Below are positions 16,536-24,281 of a stretch of 64,000 nucleotides of DNA, in pieces; the first letter of the stretch is position 1, and each line of letters opens with the position of its first letter. Location: assembly GCA_004799545.1 (NCBI GenBank), contig SSMU01000030.1, forward strand, positions 310,001 to 374,000. Reading direction: 5' to 3'. Below the pieces are notes generated by a model. The model was not told where the DNA came from. It did not search any database and saw nothing but the letters and a program-made list of their open reading frames with translations. Made by a program: the position numbers and the translations under genes. The DNA comes from Phenylobacterium sp. GTDB lineage: Bacteria; Pseudomonadota; Alphaproteobacteria; Caulobacterales; Caulobacteraceae.

Positions 16536-17258
16536 CTACTCCGCTGCCGCCACCCGCGCCGCGCGCATCCGCTCGCCCTCGGCCATGGCGTGGGCGCGCC
16601 ACTTGGCCCGGAGCATCGCCGGCCGGTCGGGATAGCGGTCCTCCAGGAACACCGCCGCGGTGGTGCGGTCGGTGCGGAAGCTGCGGAAATCCTGGCGCAG
16701 TTCGCACCAGGCGAGCAGCAGGCGCACCGCCTCGTGGTAGCCGACCGCGAACGGCCAGACGACGCGCTCGGTCTCGCGCTCCTGTTCGTCGCAATAGGTC
16801 AGGCGGATCTTGCGCCCGGCGTGGATCGACCGGCGGGTGGCGGCCATGTCCAGCCGGTCGGGCTGGCTGCGGTGGTTGGGGACGGCGCGGGTGGCGGGCT
16901 CCAGCACCAGGGGCCGCAGCCGCTCGGGGATCGTGGCGCCGATCTTGGCGATCAGGTCGAGGGCGGCCCGGGCCAGCTCGGGGTCGCCGCGGCTGGCCAC
17001 CCACTGGGCGCCCAGCACAGCGGCCTCCACCTCGTCCTGGGTCAGCATCAGGGGCGGCAGGTCGAAGCCGTTCTCCAGCACGTAACCCACCCCGGCCTCG
17101 CCGCGGATCGGCACCCGCTGGGCCATCAGGTCGGCGATGTCGCGGTAGACGGTGCGCTTGGAGGTCTCCAGCTCCTCGGCGATGACCTCGGCGATCACCG
17201 GGCCGCGATGGCGCCTGAGGATCTGGATGATCTGGAACAGTCGGTCGGCGCGCCGCAT
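16536..17258 (-). CDS. HTH/WYL-domain transcriptional regulator (YafY family)
   Basis: 240 aa from ATG 17258. N-terminal HTH_11 winged helix (RADRLFQIIQILRRHRGPVI then EELETSKRTVYRDIADLM) followed by a WYL-type domain with IRLTYCDEQERETERVVWP and GYHEAVRLLLAWCELRQDFR. Such proteins often act as repressors sensing a small ligand or nucleic acid. Its target is unknown; it sits between lptB and rpoN facing the opposite way, which interrupts the usual cluster. Confidence 0.85.
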   Translation of the reverse strand: MRRADRLFQIIQILRRHRGPVIAEVIAEELETSKRTVYRDIADLMAQRVPIRGEAGVGYVLENGFDLPPLMLTQDEVEAAVLGAQWVASRGDPELARAALDLIAKIGATIPERLRPLVLEPATRAVPNHRSQPDRLDMAATRRSIHAGRKIRLTYCDEQERETERVVWPFAVGYHEAVRLLLAWCELRQDFRSFRTDRTTAAVFLEDRYPDRPAMLRAKWRAHAMAEGERMRAARVAAAE

Positions 17259-17448
17259 GGGTCCCTCCCGCCAGGCTGCTGACAGGTGAGGAGGCGCCGG
17301 GGCGCGCGGGATGTCAACCGAATGGCTTTTTTGGCGCGCGATCGTCGCACCGCGCGCTCCCGACCCGACGCGCGCTTGTGGATTAACCAATCGGTGGGGT
17401 TCGGCCGGTAGTCTCCTGAGCAAGATTTAGGCCAGAAGGGGTTGCGCC

Positions 17449-18927
17449 TTGGCGCTCAGTGCGCGTCTTGAGATCCGGCAGGGACAGGGGTTGGTCATCA
17501 CCCCTCAGCTGCAGCAGGCGATCAAGCTGTTGCAGCTGTCGAACCTGGAGCTCGAGGCCTTCGTCGAGGCCGAGCTGGAGCGCAATCCGCTGCTGCAGCG
17601 CGACGAGCCCGAGGCTGCGCCCGAGGCCCCGGTCGAGGATGCGCCGGTCTCGGAGATCGCCGACCACAGCGCCGACCTGGACTCCGTCCACGACGAGGTC
17701 TCGCCCGGGGAGCACGCCACCGGCGATGCGCCGGAAGGCCAGGGCGCGGCCGACGCCGGCGGCTCGGTGGATTGGTCAAGGGCCGGCAAGGGCGGCTTCG
17801 ACGGCGACCTCGACGGCCTCGAGGACTCGCTGTCCCGCGAGAAGACGCTCACCGAGCACCTGCACGACCAGCTGGCGGTGTCGGGCCTCGATCCGGCCCA
17901 TGCGGCGGTGGCCAGCGTGCTGATCGATTCCGTCGACGAGGGCGGCTACCTGCGCATCGACCTCGTGGAGCTGGCCGAGCGGCTGGGCTGCGGCTTCGCG
18001 ATGATCGAGCGGGCCGTGGGCGTGCTGCAGGGCTTCGAGCCCACCGGCATCGCGGCGCGCGACCTGCGCGAGTGCCTGGCGCTGCAGTTGAAGGAGCGCG
18101 ACCGCTTCGATCCGGCCATGGAGGCCCTGCTCGACAACCTGCCGCTGCTGGCCAAGCGCGACATGCCGGCCCTGAAGCGCGCCTGCGGGGTCGACGACGA
18201 GGACCTGCGCGACATGGTGGCCGAGCTGAAGGCGCTGACGCCGCGGCCGGGCGCGCAGTTCGGCGGCGAGCCGTCGCAGCCGGTGGCGCCCGACGTCTAT
18301 GTGCGCGAGGGCCAGGGCGGGCTGTGGCACGTGGAGCTGAATTCCGACACCCTGCCCCGCCTGCTGGTCGACCAGCGCTACCACGCCCAGGTGAGCAAGG
18401 CGGCGCGCTCCGACCAGGAGAAGGTGTTCGTCTCCGACTGCCTGGCGCAGGCCAACTGGCTGGTCCGCAGCCTCGACCAGCGGGCGCGCACCATCCTCAA
18501 GGTGGCCTCCGAGATCGTCCGCCAGCAGGACGCCTTCTTCGCCTTCGGCGTCGAGCACCTGCGGCCGCTGAACCTGAAGACCGTGGCCGAGGCGATCGGC
18601 ATGCACGAATCCACCGTCAGCCGGGTGACCTCCAACAAATATGTGGCGACGCAGCGCGGGCTGTTCGAGCTGAAGTTCTTCTTCACCTCGGCGATCCAGG
18701 CGACGGAGGGCGGCGAGGCGCACTCGGCGGAAAGCGTGCGCCACAAGATCCGCCAGCTGATCGACGCCGAATCCCGCGAGGAGGACGTCCATTCGGACGA
18801 CCGGATCGTCGAGATCCTCAAGGAGGCTGGCGTCGACATCGCCCGGCGCACGGTGGCCAAGTACCGCGAGGCCATGCGGATCCCGTCTTCCGTGGAGCGC
18901 CGGCGGGCGCTGAAATCGGGCGGTTGA
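17449..18927 (+). CDS. rpoN: RNA polymerase sigma-54 factor
   Basis: 492 aa from TTG 17449, chosen because the protein then begins MALSARLEIRQGQGL..., the normal RpoN start, with AGAAGGGG upstream. Region I is Gln/Leu rich (TPQLQQAIKLLQLSNLELEA), region II is acidic, then the core-binding domain, the HTH (LNLKTVAEAIGMHESTVSRV) and the RpoN box ARRTVAKYRE at residues 465-474. In Caulobacterales it directs flagellar, stalk and nitrogen-related promoters with bEBP activators. It heads the rpoN-hpf-ptsN group. Confidence 0.97.
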   Translation: MALSARLEIRQGQGLVITPQLQQAIKLLQLSNLELEAFVEAELERNPLLQRDEPEAAPEAPVEDAPVSEIADHSADLDSVHDEVSPGEHATGDAPEGQGAADAGGSVDWSRAGKGGFDGDLDGLEDSLSREKTLTEHLHDQLAVSGLDPAHAAVASVLIDSVDEGGYLRIDLVELAERLGCGFAMIERAVGVLQGFEPTGIAARDLRECLALQLKERDRFDPAMEALLDNLPLLAKRDMPALKRACGVDDEDLRDMVAELKALTPRPGAQFGGEPSQPVAPDVYVREGQGGLWHVELNSDTLPRLLVDQRYHAQVSKAARSDQEKVFVSDCLAQANWLVRSLDQRARTILKVASEIVRQQDAFFAFGVEHLRPLNLKTVAEAIGMHESTVSRVTSNKYVATQRGLFELKFFFTSAIQATEGGEAHSAESVRHKIRQLIDAESREEDVHSDDRIVEILKEAGVDIARRTVAKYREAMRIPSSVERRRALKSGG

Positions 18928-19001
18928 GCCGGGGTCCGCTCAGGGTTTCGCCTGCGGTTTAAGCGCGCATCTCACGCTTGGCTGATCGGGTGTCCGATCG
19001 C

Positions 19002-19031
19002 TTGACACCTTCCGGGGCCAAGCGCGTTGAT
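19002..19031 (+). promoter_or_regulatory. possible promoter for hpf
   Basis: A perfect TTGACA (19002-19007) lies 29 bp upstream of the hpf ATG, with GTTGAT (19026-19031) 18 bp further as a poor -10. The transcript would then have almost no leader and there is no Shine-Dalgarno before ATG 19037. Weak evidence, offered because the rpoN-hpf gap is 109 bp. Confidence 0.3.
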
Positions 19032-19036
19032 CTGGC

Positions 19037-19666
19037 ATGCAAGTCCAAGTCACCGGCAAACACGTCGACGTCGGCGAGGCCCTGCGCGCGCGGGTTTCCG
19101 ACGAAATCACCAGCAGCATCGGCAAATATTTCGACCGCGACGGCGGCGGGGCGGATGTGGTCGTCACCCGGGAAGGCCATGCCTTCAAGGTCGACTGCGC
19201 CGTCACCCTGGCCTCGGGGGCGCAGCTCACCACCCACGGGGTCGGCGGCGACGCCCACATCGCCTTCGACGCGGCCATGCAGAAGCTGGAGAAGCGCGTC
19301 CGCCGCTATTCCAAGCGGCTGAAGGACCACCACAGCCAGGCCCAGGCCCGGGCGGCCGAGACCGCCGCCTATTTCGTCCTGCAGAGCCCGGACGACGACG
19401 ACCTGCTCGATGCGGCCGAGCCCCCCGGCTATCCGGAGCCGGTGGTGATCGCCGAGACCGAGAAGCCGATCCGCCTGATGACCGTCGCGATGGCGGTCAT
19501 GGAGCTCGACTTGACTGAATCTCAAACAATCGTGTTCAGGAACGCGGCGCACGGCGGATTCTCCGTGGTATATCGCCGGCCTGACGGGAATATCGGGTGG
19601 ATAGACCCTGAACGCAGCGCCGCTGCGAACGGGAATGGGGGCGGCGGAACCAGCGCGTCGCATTGA
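19037..19666 (+). CDS. hpf: ribosome hibernation-promoting factor, long form
   Basis: 209 aa. N-terminal HPF/RaiA domain (MQVQVTGKHVDVGEALRARV, then EKRVRRYSKRLKDHHSQA) and a C-terminal long-HPF dimerisation domain (IRLMTVAMAVMELDLTESQT, FRNAAHGGFSVVYRRPDGNI). The long form joins two 70S ribosomes into 100S dimers in stationary phase or starvation. Located between rpoN and ptsN, as in most proteobacteria. Confidence 0.92.
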   Translation: MQVQVTGKHVDVGEALRARVSDEITSSIGKYFDRDGGGADVVVTREGHAFKVDCAVTLASGAQLTTHGVGGDAHIAFDAAMQKLEKRVRRYSKRLKDHHSQAQARAAETAAYFVLQSPDDDDLLDAAEPPGYPEPVVIAETEKPIRLMTVAMAVMELDLTESQTIVFRNAAHGGFSVVYRRPDGNIGWIDPERSAAANGNGGGGTSASH

Positions 19667-19745
19667 GCGCTTCGCAAGGTCCGTGTAGACGGGCCCGCCT
19701 CTGACGGGCGGTCCGTCCGAGTTGTGGGTATTTTCGTTGAGACAG

Positions 19746-20219
19746 ATGCATATCGGCGACCTTCTCGATCGCAGCGCGATCGCCCTTCGGGTGAGCGCGG
19801 CGAACAAACGCCAGGCGCTGGCGGTGATCTCGGAGATCGCGGCTCGCAACTTCGGGCTGGACTGCGGCGTGGTGCTGGACGCCCTCACCGAGCGTGAGGC
19901 CGCGGCCTCCACCGGCGTGGGCCACGGCGTCGCCGCGCCGCACGCCCGGCTGGAAGGCATGCAGCGCATGCGCGGCGTCTTCGTGCGCCTGGAGCATCCG
20001 GTGGAGTTCGACGCGGTGGACGACCAGCCGGTCGACCTGCTGTTCGCCCTGTTCGCCCCGAAGGACGCCGGGTCCGAGCACCTGCGGGCGCTGGCCCGGG
20101 TGTCGCGCCTGCTCCGGCAGGGCGAGATGCGCGAACGCCTGCGCCAAGCGCGCACGGCCGACGCCATCCACGCCATCCTGGTGCAGGACGGCGACACGGC
20201 CCGGTCGTCCGCGGCTTAG
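19746..20219 (+). CDS. ptsN: PTS IIA-like nitrogen regulatory protein
   Basis: 157 aa from ATG 19746; a GTG at 19722 is a weaker start. EIIA-Ntr domain with TGVGHGVAAPHARLEG, where His66 is the phospho-acceptor. It takes phosphate from PtsO/PtsP rather than transporting sugar and controls potassium, nitrogen or stress responses. Position after rpoN and hpf is conserved. Confidence 0.92.
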   Translation: MHIGDLLDRSAIALRVSAANKRQALAVISEIAARNFGLDCGVVLDALTEREAAASTGVGHGVAAPHARLEGMQRMRGVFVRLEHPVEFDAVDDQPVDLLFALFAPKDAGSEHLRALARVSRLLRQGEMRERLRQARTADAIHAILVQDGDTARSSAA

Positions 20220-20298
20220 GCGGACGGCGCCAATTCCATAGATTGTCGGGAAACAGGCTCGGAAGGGCTGCGTAACCCCTCAGCCGGCCTTTGGCCCA

Positions 20299-20320
20299 CC
20301 TTCTCCCGCAAGGGAGAAGG
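20299..20320. repeat. perfect 9-bp hairpin CCTTCTCCC-GCAA-GGGAGAAGG
   Basis: Symmetric stem with a GCAA tetraloop between the convergent stops of ptsN (20219) and the DUF1150 gene (20328). No T-tract on either side. It may terminate transcription from both sides or be a dispersed palindrome of the kind common in GC-rich alphaproteobacteria. Confidence 0.6.
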
Positions 20321-20327
20321 GGTCTGC

Positions 20328-20585
20328 TTAGTGCACCGAGACCGGAGCCAGTTCGTGGGCCAGGGCGGCGGCGACGGCCGAGGCCCTGTCGGTGAGCACA
20401 GCCAGGCGCTCGCCGTCGGCCCGGTGGACCGCGTAGAGAACCTGATCCGGCTCCAGCTCGATCCCCTGGATCTGCGCCGAGGGGACGCTGGCCAGAAGCT
20501 CGGCGGCTTTCACCGGCCGGACGTAGACCATCTGAGGCGCGCCAAGGGCGGCGAACGCTTCGGTTGTTAGAACGGGCGTCATCAT
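20328..20585 (-). CDS. DUF1150 family protein
   Basis: 85 aa from ATG 20585, supported by GGAGGT five bases upstream; a longer frame back to 20699 would overlap the hsp20 gene. The body FAALGAPQMVYVRPVKAAEL and QVLYAVHRADGERLAVLTDR matches DUF1150, a short family that is nearly always beside small heat-shock genes in alphaproteobacteria. Function unknown. Lies 110 bp downstream of hsp20 on the same strand and is probably co-induced. Confidence 0.82.
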   Translation of the reverse strand: MMTPVLTTEAFAALGAPQMVYVRPVKAAELLASVPSAQIQGIELEPDQVLYAVHRADGERLAVLTDRASAVAAALAHELAPVSVH

Positions 20586-20695
20586 GACCACCTCCGAGAA
20601 CTCCAACGCGTCGAACGGTCGCCGGTTCAGCCGACCCTTCTTCGCAACAGACGCCGGACGATCCGACGTCGACACTTTCGCTTGCGGCGCCCGGC

Positions 20696-21115
20696 TCACC
20701 CGGCGCTCCGGATCGGGATCCTGAGGACCCGTCTCTCGGACTCCGGACGGGCGAGATCGATGTGGAGCAGGCCGTGCTCCAGGACCGCGCCGTCCACCAC
20801 CATGCCGTCGGCGAGCACGAAGGTCCGGATGAACCCCCGGGCGGCGATGCCACGGTGCAGGAAGGCCTCTTCTGGTCTGGCGCCGCCGTCGCGCTTACCG
20901 GCGACGGTCAGCTGGCGATCCTCGACGGTCACCTCGAGCTGGTCGGGCGAGAAGCCCGCGACAGCCAGGGTGATCCGCAAGCCCCCGTCACCGCGATCCT
21001 CCACATTGTAGGGCGGATAGCTCTCGGCGGCGGCCTTGGCGGCGCGCTCGACGAGGGTGCGGGTGTGTTCGAAGCCCAGAAGGAACGGGCTGTCGAACAG
21101 GATCGACCGATTCAT
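20696..21115 (-). CDS. small heat-shock protein, Hsp20/IbpA family
   Basis: 139 aa. N-terminal region NRSILFDSPFLLGFEHTRTL, alpha-crystallin domain YNVEDRGDGGLRITLAVAGF through GRRD-like strands, AARGFIRTFVLADGMVVDGA and a C-terminal RVLRIPIRSAG with the conserved I-x-I/V anchor. ATP-independent chaperone holding unfolded proteins as large oligomers. The 5' leader forms a thermometer-like hairpin that hides the ribosome-binding site (see separate entry), and DUF1150 follows. Confidence 0.93.
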   Translation of the reverse strand: MNRSILFDSPFLLGFEHTRTLVERAAKAAAESYPPYNVEDRGDGGLRITLAVAGFSPDQLEVTVEDRQLTVAGKRDGGARPEEAFLHRGIAARGFIRTFVLADGMVVDGAVLEHGLLHIDLARPESERRVLRIPIRSAG

Positions 21116-21159
21116 TCCAACAGAGTCCTTGCCTTAAGCGACTCTCCGGGCGGGCCGCC
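21116..21159 (-). promoter_or_regulatory. ROSE-like RNA thermometer in the hsp20 leader
   Basis: In the transcript, AGAGUC (21145-21140) pairs with GACUCU (21127-21122), a single G (21139) bulges, and CUU (21138-21136) pairs with AAG (21130-21128), closing on a 5-nt loop. The Shine-Dalgarno AAGGA (21130-21126), 10 nt before the AUG, lies wholly in the stem. The strand opposite reads UCGCU, matching the conserved UYGCU with bulged G of ROSE elements. A second GC-rich hairpin GGGCGG/CCGCCC precedes it. Confidence 0.7.
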
Positions 21160-21161
21160 CG

Positions 21162-21187
21162 ATAGCGGCGCGGCTCGACCGGACAAG
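21162..21187 (-). promoter_or_regulatory. possible sigma-32 promoter of hsp20
   Basis: On the minus strand CTTGTCC (21187-21181) is followed after 12 bp by CCGCTAT (21168-21162). This loosely fits the heat-shock consensus CTTGAAA-N11-16-CCCCATNT and would start the transcript just before the two leader hairpins. Partial match only. Confidence 0.35.
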
Positions 21188-21258
21188 CTTATGTGGGCGC
21201 CGGACGGGCCGTTTTCAATGTGGGCGGAGGGGGCGGGCCGAGGCGCGCCGCGGCCGCG

Positions 21259-21678
21259 TCAGCGGCGGTCGGCGAAGGCCCAGAGCTTGGCGGCGGCGAA
21301 GGACAGGACGGGGATCACCACCACCACCACGGCCAGGGCCGCCGGGAACGGCCAGCCGAGCCGGTTGGCGAACAGCCAGGTGATGCCGAGGTTGGCGCCC
21401 AGGCCGATCAGGGAGACCACCAGGAACTTCGCGAACTGCGCCCCGTGCAGGGCCGGGCGGCCGAAGGTGAAGCGGGCGTTGCCGAGGTAGGAGACGCCCA
21501 CCGAGCAGACGTAGCCGACGAAGGTCGACTGGATGGCGCTGAGGTGGCCCAGGTCGCGGGCCGCCAGCGAGCAGAGGGCGTGGACGGCGGTGGCGGCGAG
21601 GCCGACCACCAGGAAGGTCCCGCCTTGCCGGACCAGGACGCGGCCTGCGGCCGGCTCGCTCATGCCGGGCTCGCTCAT
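21259..21678 (-). CDS. GtrA-like flippase family membrane protein
   Basis: 139 aa from ATG 21678, whose ATGA overlaps the stop of the methyltransferase gene. Four hydrophobic helices with GTFLVVGLAATAVHALCSLA, STFVGYVCSVGVSYLGNARF and FLVVSLIGLGANLGITWLFA are typical of GtrA/DPMS family proteins. They move or anchor polyprenyl-phosphate sugars across the membrane. Last gene of the leftward GT2/methyltransferase operon, so it likely works with the GT2 product at 22428-23450. Confidence 0.88.
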   Translation of the reverse strand: MSEPGMSEPAAGRVLVRQGGTFLVVGLAATAVHALCSLAARDLGHLSAIQSTFVGYVCSVGVSYLGNARFTFGRPALHGAQFAKFLVVSLIGLGANLGITWLFANRLGWPFPAALAVVVVVIPVLSFAAAKLWAFADRR

Positions 21679-22415
21679 GCCGGAGCTTGGGCCGGCCGCT
21701 GCGCGATCAGCAGGATGGAGACCCCGAACGGCAGGTCGGCGACCCGCAAGAGGCCGCGCTCCAGGCCGAACAGGGCCTTCAGCACGCCGTTGAGCGCCTT
21801 GGGCGGCATGGCCTCGTCGCCGCCGGTCAGGCCCGCGGCGTTCTTCGCCAGCCGGATGGCCGCGATCGGCGGGAACAGGACGCTGTTGAAATGGCTGGCC
21901 CGCAGCACCTTCAAGCCCGCGTTGTCGAACAGCCGTCGGTAGGCGGCCAACGCATAGCGGCGCTTGTGGTGGTGGGCGGCGTCGTGGTCGCTCCACATCC
22001 AGGCGTAGGCCGGCACGGTGGTGACCATGAAGCCGCCGGGCTTCAGGTAGTCGGCGAGCCGGGCGACCGCGCCGGCGTCATCCGGCACGTGCTCGATCAT
22101 GTCGAAGGCGGCCACCAGGTCGAAGGCCTTGCCGAAGTCGGGGGCCGATTGGGGCAGGAGGCCGAAGCGTACGTCGGCGCCGCTGAGCTCGGCGGCGTAG
22201 GCCCGGGAGTTGTCGTCGGGCTCGATCGCGGCGACCTGGCCGAACCGCTGCAGCATGGGCAGGTTGCCGCCCGGGCCGCAGCCGGCCTCGAGGATCTGGG
22301 CGGACTTGGGCAGCGGCAGGCGGGCGATCTCGCCAGCCAGGATCTCGCGGCGCGCGGCGAACCACCAATGGTCCTGCTGCAGGACCCGCATCTGGTCGTA
22401 GATCGCGCGTTCCAT
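21675..22415 (-). CDS. class I SAM-dependent methyltransferase
   Basis: 246 aa. Rossmann SAM site ILEAGCGPGGNLPMLQRFG (motif I), then AIEPDDNSRAYA and FDLVAAFDMIEHVPDDAGA (motif IV region), then LKPGGFMVTTVPAYAWMWS. N-terminal YDQMRVLQQDHWWFAARREI is characteristic of methyltransferases next to polyprenyl-sugar genes. A C-terminal amphipathic stretch may touch the membrane. Likely acts on a lipid-linked or surface sugar; substrate not known. Confidence 0.85.
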   Translation of the reverse strand: MERAIYDQMRVLQQDHWWFAARREILAGEIARLPLPKSAQILEAGCGPGGNLPMLQRFGQVAAIEPDDNSRAYAAELSGADVRFGLLPQSAPDFGKAFDLVAAFDMIEHVPDDAGAVARLADYLKPGGFMVTTVPAYAWMWSDHDAAHHHKRRYALAAYRRLFDNAGLKVLRASHFNSVLFPPIAAIRLAKNAAGLTGGDEAMPPKALNGVLKALFGLERGLLRVADLPFGVSILLIAQRPAQAPA

Positions 22416-22427
22416 CTAGCCGGCCAT

Positions 22428-23450
22428 CTAGCTGTCGAAGCCGATGCGGTCCTTGACCAGGTAGGTCGGCCGGCCCTTCACCTCCTGGTACATCCGCCCG
22501 ATGTATTCGCCCATCACCCCGAGCGCGATCATCTGCAGGGCGAAGCCGAACAGCAGGGCCACCATCAGAGAGGCGTAGCCCGGCACGTCGCGGCCGACCA
22601 TCAGCACGCGGACGATCAGGCCGACCCCGGTGATGATCGCCAGCACCGCCGCCCCGATCCCCACCAGGGTCCAGATGCGCAACGGCAGGGTGGTGAAGGC
22701 GGTCACCCCGTCGACGGCGAAGCGGAACAGCTTGCGGTAGCCCCAGGCGGTCGTGCCGGCCATCCGCGCGGGCCGCACATAGGGCACCCCCACCTGCTTG
22801 AAGCCCACCCAGGCGAACAGGCCCTTCATGAACCGGTTGCGCTCCGGCAACCGGGCCAGCGCCTCGATCACTTTGCGGTCCATCAGTCGGAAGTCGCCCG
22901 TCGAGGCCGGGATGGGATAGTCGGAGACCGAGTTGAACAGCTGGTAGAACAGGTTGGCCGAGGCGCGCTTCAGCACCGTGTCGCTGGTCCGGTCGCTGCG
23001 CACGCCATAGACCACGTCATAGCCCTGCTCCCACAGGGTGACGAACTCGCCGATCAGCTCCGGCGGGTCCTGCAGGTCGGCGTCGAGCGGCACCACCATG
23101 TCGCCGGACGCGGCCTCCAGGCCGGCGGTCAGGGCGGCCTCCTTGCCGAAATTGCGCGACAGCGAGAGCACCTTCACGCGGCGGTCACGGGCTGCGCGGG
23201 TGCTGAGCAGCTCCAGGGTCGCATCTCGGCTGCCGTCGTCGACGCAGACGATCTCCAGCTTCACGGCCAGCCGGCCCACGGTCTCGTCGAGCTGCCGGAA
23301 CAGGCTGTCCAGCACCGGCGCCTCGTCGTGCATCGGGATGACCAGCGACAGGGTGCGGCCGCGGCGCGAGCGTGCGCCCGGGGCTTTCACCTTTTGGGCG
23401 GCCGAGGCTTTCGGCTTCTGGGCGCCCGCGGCGCGCGTCTTGTCGGCCAT
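22428..23450 (-). CDS. polyprenyl-phosphate glycosyltransferase, GT2 family (DPM1/GtrB-like)
   Basis: 340 aa from ATG 23450 (a TTG at 23471 is an alternative). A basic, Ala/Lys-rich N-terminus precedes the GT-A domain TLSLVIPMHDEAPVLDSLFR, IVCVDDGSRDATLELL, VVPLDADLQDPPELIGEF (DxD) and ASTGDFRLMDRKVIEALARL. Two C-terminal transmembrane helices (LVGIGAAVLAIITGVGLIVR; ASLMVALLFGFALQMIALGV) match GtrB/ArnC-type enzymes that load a sugar onto undecaprenyl phosphate. Works with the GtrA-like protein in the same operon. Confidence 0.9.
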   Translation of the reverse strand: MADKTRAAGAQKPKASAAQKVKAPGARSRRGRTLSLVIPMHDEAPVLDSLFRQLDETVGRLAVKLEIVCVDDGSRDATLELLSTRAARDRRVKVLSLSRNFGKEAALTAGLEAASGDMVVPLDADLQDPPELIGEFVTLWEQGYDVVYGVRSDRTSDTVLKRASANLFYQLFNSVSDYPIPASTGDFRLMDRKVIEALARLPERNRFMKGLFAWVGFKQVGVPYVRPARMAGTTAWGYRKLFRFAVDGVTAFTTLPLRIWTLVGIGAAVLAIITGVGLIVRVLMVGRDVPGYASLMVALLFGFALQMIALGVMGEYIGRMYQEVKGRPTYLVKDRIGFDS

Positions 23451-23489
23451 CTGGACCCGGACCCTTGCCAACGCCGTGCCGAGCGCCGT

Positions 23490-24281
23490 CTAGGCGGGAC
23501 GGCGCAGCAGGTAGGCGGTCTGACCGTAGATCACGCCGATCTGCTCGACCACCGGCATGCCGGCGTCGGCGCACATCCGCCGGAAGTAGTCGCCCTTGAT
23601 GTCGATCCGCGCCTCGTCGCCCGTGAACTTGCCAGACTTCGGCTGGTCGTGGATGGAGATGATCGCCTGGCCGCCCGGCTTGGTGATGCGCCGGATCTCC
23701 GCGAGATAGTGCCGCGCGTCAGGCTCGAAGAGGTGGGTGAACAGCGAGGCGCAGACGGTCATGTCCACCTCGGCGTCCTTCAAAGGCATGACGTAGTCCG
23801 ACGCCTTCACCACGCCGGTCGGGTTGTAGACCTCGGAATGGCCGTCGAAGTGGACGAACTGGAAGCGGTCGGCGTAGGGCGCGAAGGCCTTCTGGCACCA
23901 GCGGATCGAGGGGGCGTAGAGGTCGATGCCGACGTAGGTCAGGCCGGGGATGATGTAGAACCAGCGCGCGAGCTTGCCGCAGCCGCAGCCGATGTCGACC
24001 ACCCGGGGATCGCGCGGCAGGTAGTGGGCGACCATCTGCGACCAGGCTTCGCCGATGGCGAAGAAGGCCGGCATCTGGGAGACGCTCGAGGCCTCGCGCA
24101 GCACCTCGTTGGGGATTGGCAGGGAATGGGGCTGCGGCGGGAAATCCGGCTCGTCGAAGGCGTGCAGCACGTCCGGCGACATGTTGCGCCACATCACATT
24201 GGTGGCGGCGGCGGTCATCGTGGCGGCCGGGACGGCCGCGACGGGCTCCGGCTTCCCGGTTTTCCCGCGCTTCCCGAACAT
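23490..24281 (-). CDS. class I SAM-dependent methyltransferase
   Basis: 263 aa. After a ~30-residue Pro/Ala-rich lead, a central domain contains VVDIGCGCGKLARWFYIIPG (SAM motif I), YVGIDLYAPSIRWCQ and DMTVCASLFTHLFEPDARHY, ending with ITKPGGQAIISIHDQPKSG. The substrate is not evident; its place upstream of the GT2 gene suggests a glycan or lipid. Its ATG at 24281 begins directly after the stop of the lipoprotein gene. Confidence 0.82.
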   Translation of the reverse strand: MFGKRGKTGKPEPVAAVPAATMTAAATNVMWRNMSPDVLHAFDEPDFPPQPHSLPIPNEVLREASSVSQMPAFFAIGEAWSQMVAHYLPRDPRVVDIGCGCGKLARWFYIIPGLTYVGIDLYAPSIRWCQKAFAPYADRFQFVHFDGHSEVYNPTGVVKASDYVMPLKDAEVDMTVCASLFTHLFEPDARHYLAEIRRITKPGGQAIISIHDQPKSGKFTGDEARIDIKGDYFRRMCADAGMPVVEQIGVIYGQTAYLLRRPA

